Assembly: GCF_007859315.1 (NCBI RefSeq)
Contig: NZ_VOHA01000002.1
Location: 558,001-622,000 of the forward strand
Reading direction: 5' to 3'
DNA from: Reyranella sp. CPCC 100927
GTDB taxonomy: Bacteria > Pseudomonadota > Alphaproteobacteria > Reyranellales > Reyranellaceae
DNA: 64,000 bases
Below, one piece after another: positions 63,890 through 64,000 of this stretch; position 1 is the stretch's first letter; each line of letters opens with the position of its first letter. The translations under genes and the position numbers were made by a program. Under the pieces are notes generated by a model that was not told the origin of the DNA, ran no database searches, and was given only the letters and a program-made list of their open reading frames with translations.

Positions 63890-64000
63890 TCACACGATTC
63901 CGGTGTCGAACAGGTCGAGCAGGCCTTCGCCGACGGCCGGCCCTTGTCCCAGGGCCTGGGCAACGGCCGCGGCGTCTATTTCGCCGTAGATCCAGAGCTG
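63890..64000 (-). CDS. C-terminus of a DUF898 (YjgN-like) membrane protein, partial
   Basis: The last 36 residues of a gene that enters from the right edge: QLWIYGEIDAAAVAQALGQG then GEGLLDLFDTGIV. The ALGxGxxxGEGLxDxFDxG ending and the position directly before an M48 peptidase gene are typical of YjgN/DUF898 inner-membrane proteins. Too short for certainty. Confidence 0.55.
   Translation of the reverse strand, partial: QLWIYGEIDAAAVAQALGQGPAVGEGLLDLFDTGIV

Overview
The window is GC-rich, densely coding chromosomal DNA from an alphaproteobacterium. No rRNA, tRNA, insertion sequence, CRISPR array or phage module was recognised. The assignment rests on several points: TrmFO, a TIGR02302/DUF4175 protein, a NUDIX-type NAD regulator of the NadQ/COG4111 kind, the block lysA - small lipoprotein - argH - tlpA, a HIG1-like protein next to a PduO adenosyltransferase, the ccr/mcd genes of the ethylmalonyl-CoA pathway, and a GTTC-N7-GTTC LexA-type box. 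A free-living, metabolically versatile soil or water bacterium of the Rhodospirillales/Rhizobiales breadth fits; the genus cannot be read from the sequence.

Layout. 1-11.4 kb: an alpha/beta hydrolase cut by the window edge; two close MFS paralogues flanking a 21-repeat Sel1 protein and a five-gene operon (PLP-dependent sulfur-amino-acid lyase plus an amino-acid ABC transporter) divergent from a LysR regulator. 11.8-20.9 kb: uvrA, a GNAT enzyme, a DGPF protein with an ECF42-type sigma factor, an Ntn-hydrolase, RidA, trmFO and a PPOX-family protein. 21-24.4 kb: nrdJ (B12-dependent ribonucleotide reductase) interrupted by a homing-endonuclease intein, with a promoter and a LexA-type box. 24.7-32 kb: plsC, a GmhB-like phosphatase, a zinc-ribbon protein, nadABC with twin operators and their regulator, hpt. 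32.3-45.2 kb: TIGR02302 protein, AraC regulator, cupin, two polysaccharide deacetylases, thiOSG under a TPP riboswitch, an SDR, lysA-lipoprotein-argH and divergent tlpA. 45.3-54.3 kb: hbd-etfA-etfB, PduO adenosyltransferase, HIG1 protein, two HAD phosphatases, three SDRs, a cupin and an XRE-cupin regulator. 54.6-58.5 kb: two small lipoproteins and ccr-mcd. 58.8-64 kb: a putative catabolic unit (conserved hypothetical, MFS, Rieske oxygenase) behind a palindromic operator, converging on a TetR gene, an M48 protease and the end of a DUF898 gene.

How parts connect. Adenosylcobalamin links nrdJ, the PduO adenosyltransferase and the ethylmalonyl-CoA pathway, whose ethylmalonyl-CoA mutase would lie outside the window. 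Methylsuccinyl-CoA dehydrogenase (Mcd) would pass electrons to the EtfAB encoded 8 kb away, and Hbd makes or uses the acetoacetyl/3-hydroxybutyryl-CoA that feeds Ccr. Several loci carry readable control elements: TPP riboswitch (thi), paired 17-bp operators (nad), LexA-type box (nrdJ), twin palindromes (Rieske unit), paired GTATAC-core sites (Ntn-hydrolase and RidA), and hairpins between ccr and mcd and over the ribosome-binding site of a lipoprotein.

Nothing here is a clearly new defence or mobile system. The most unusual features are the intein placed exactly before the radical cysteine of an apparently SOS-linked NrdJ, and the set of unexplained palindromes and hairpins. Starts were chosen by ribosome-binding site and family length; where several were possible this is stated.
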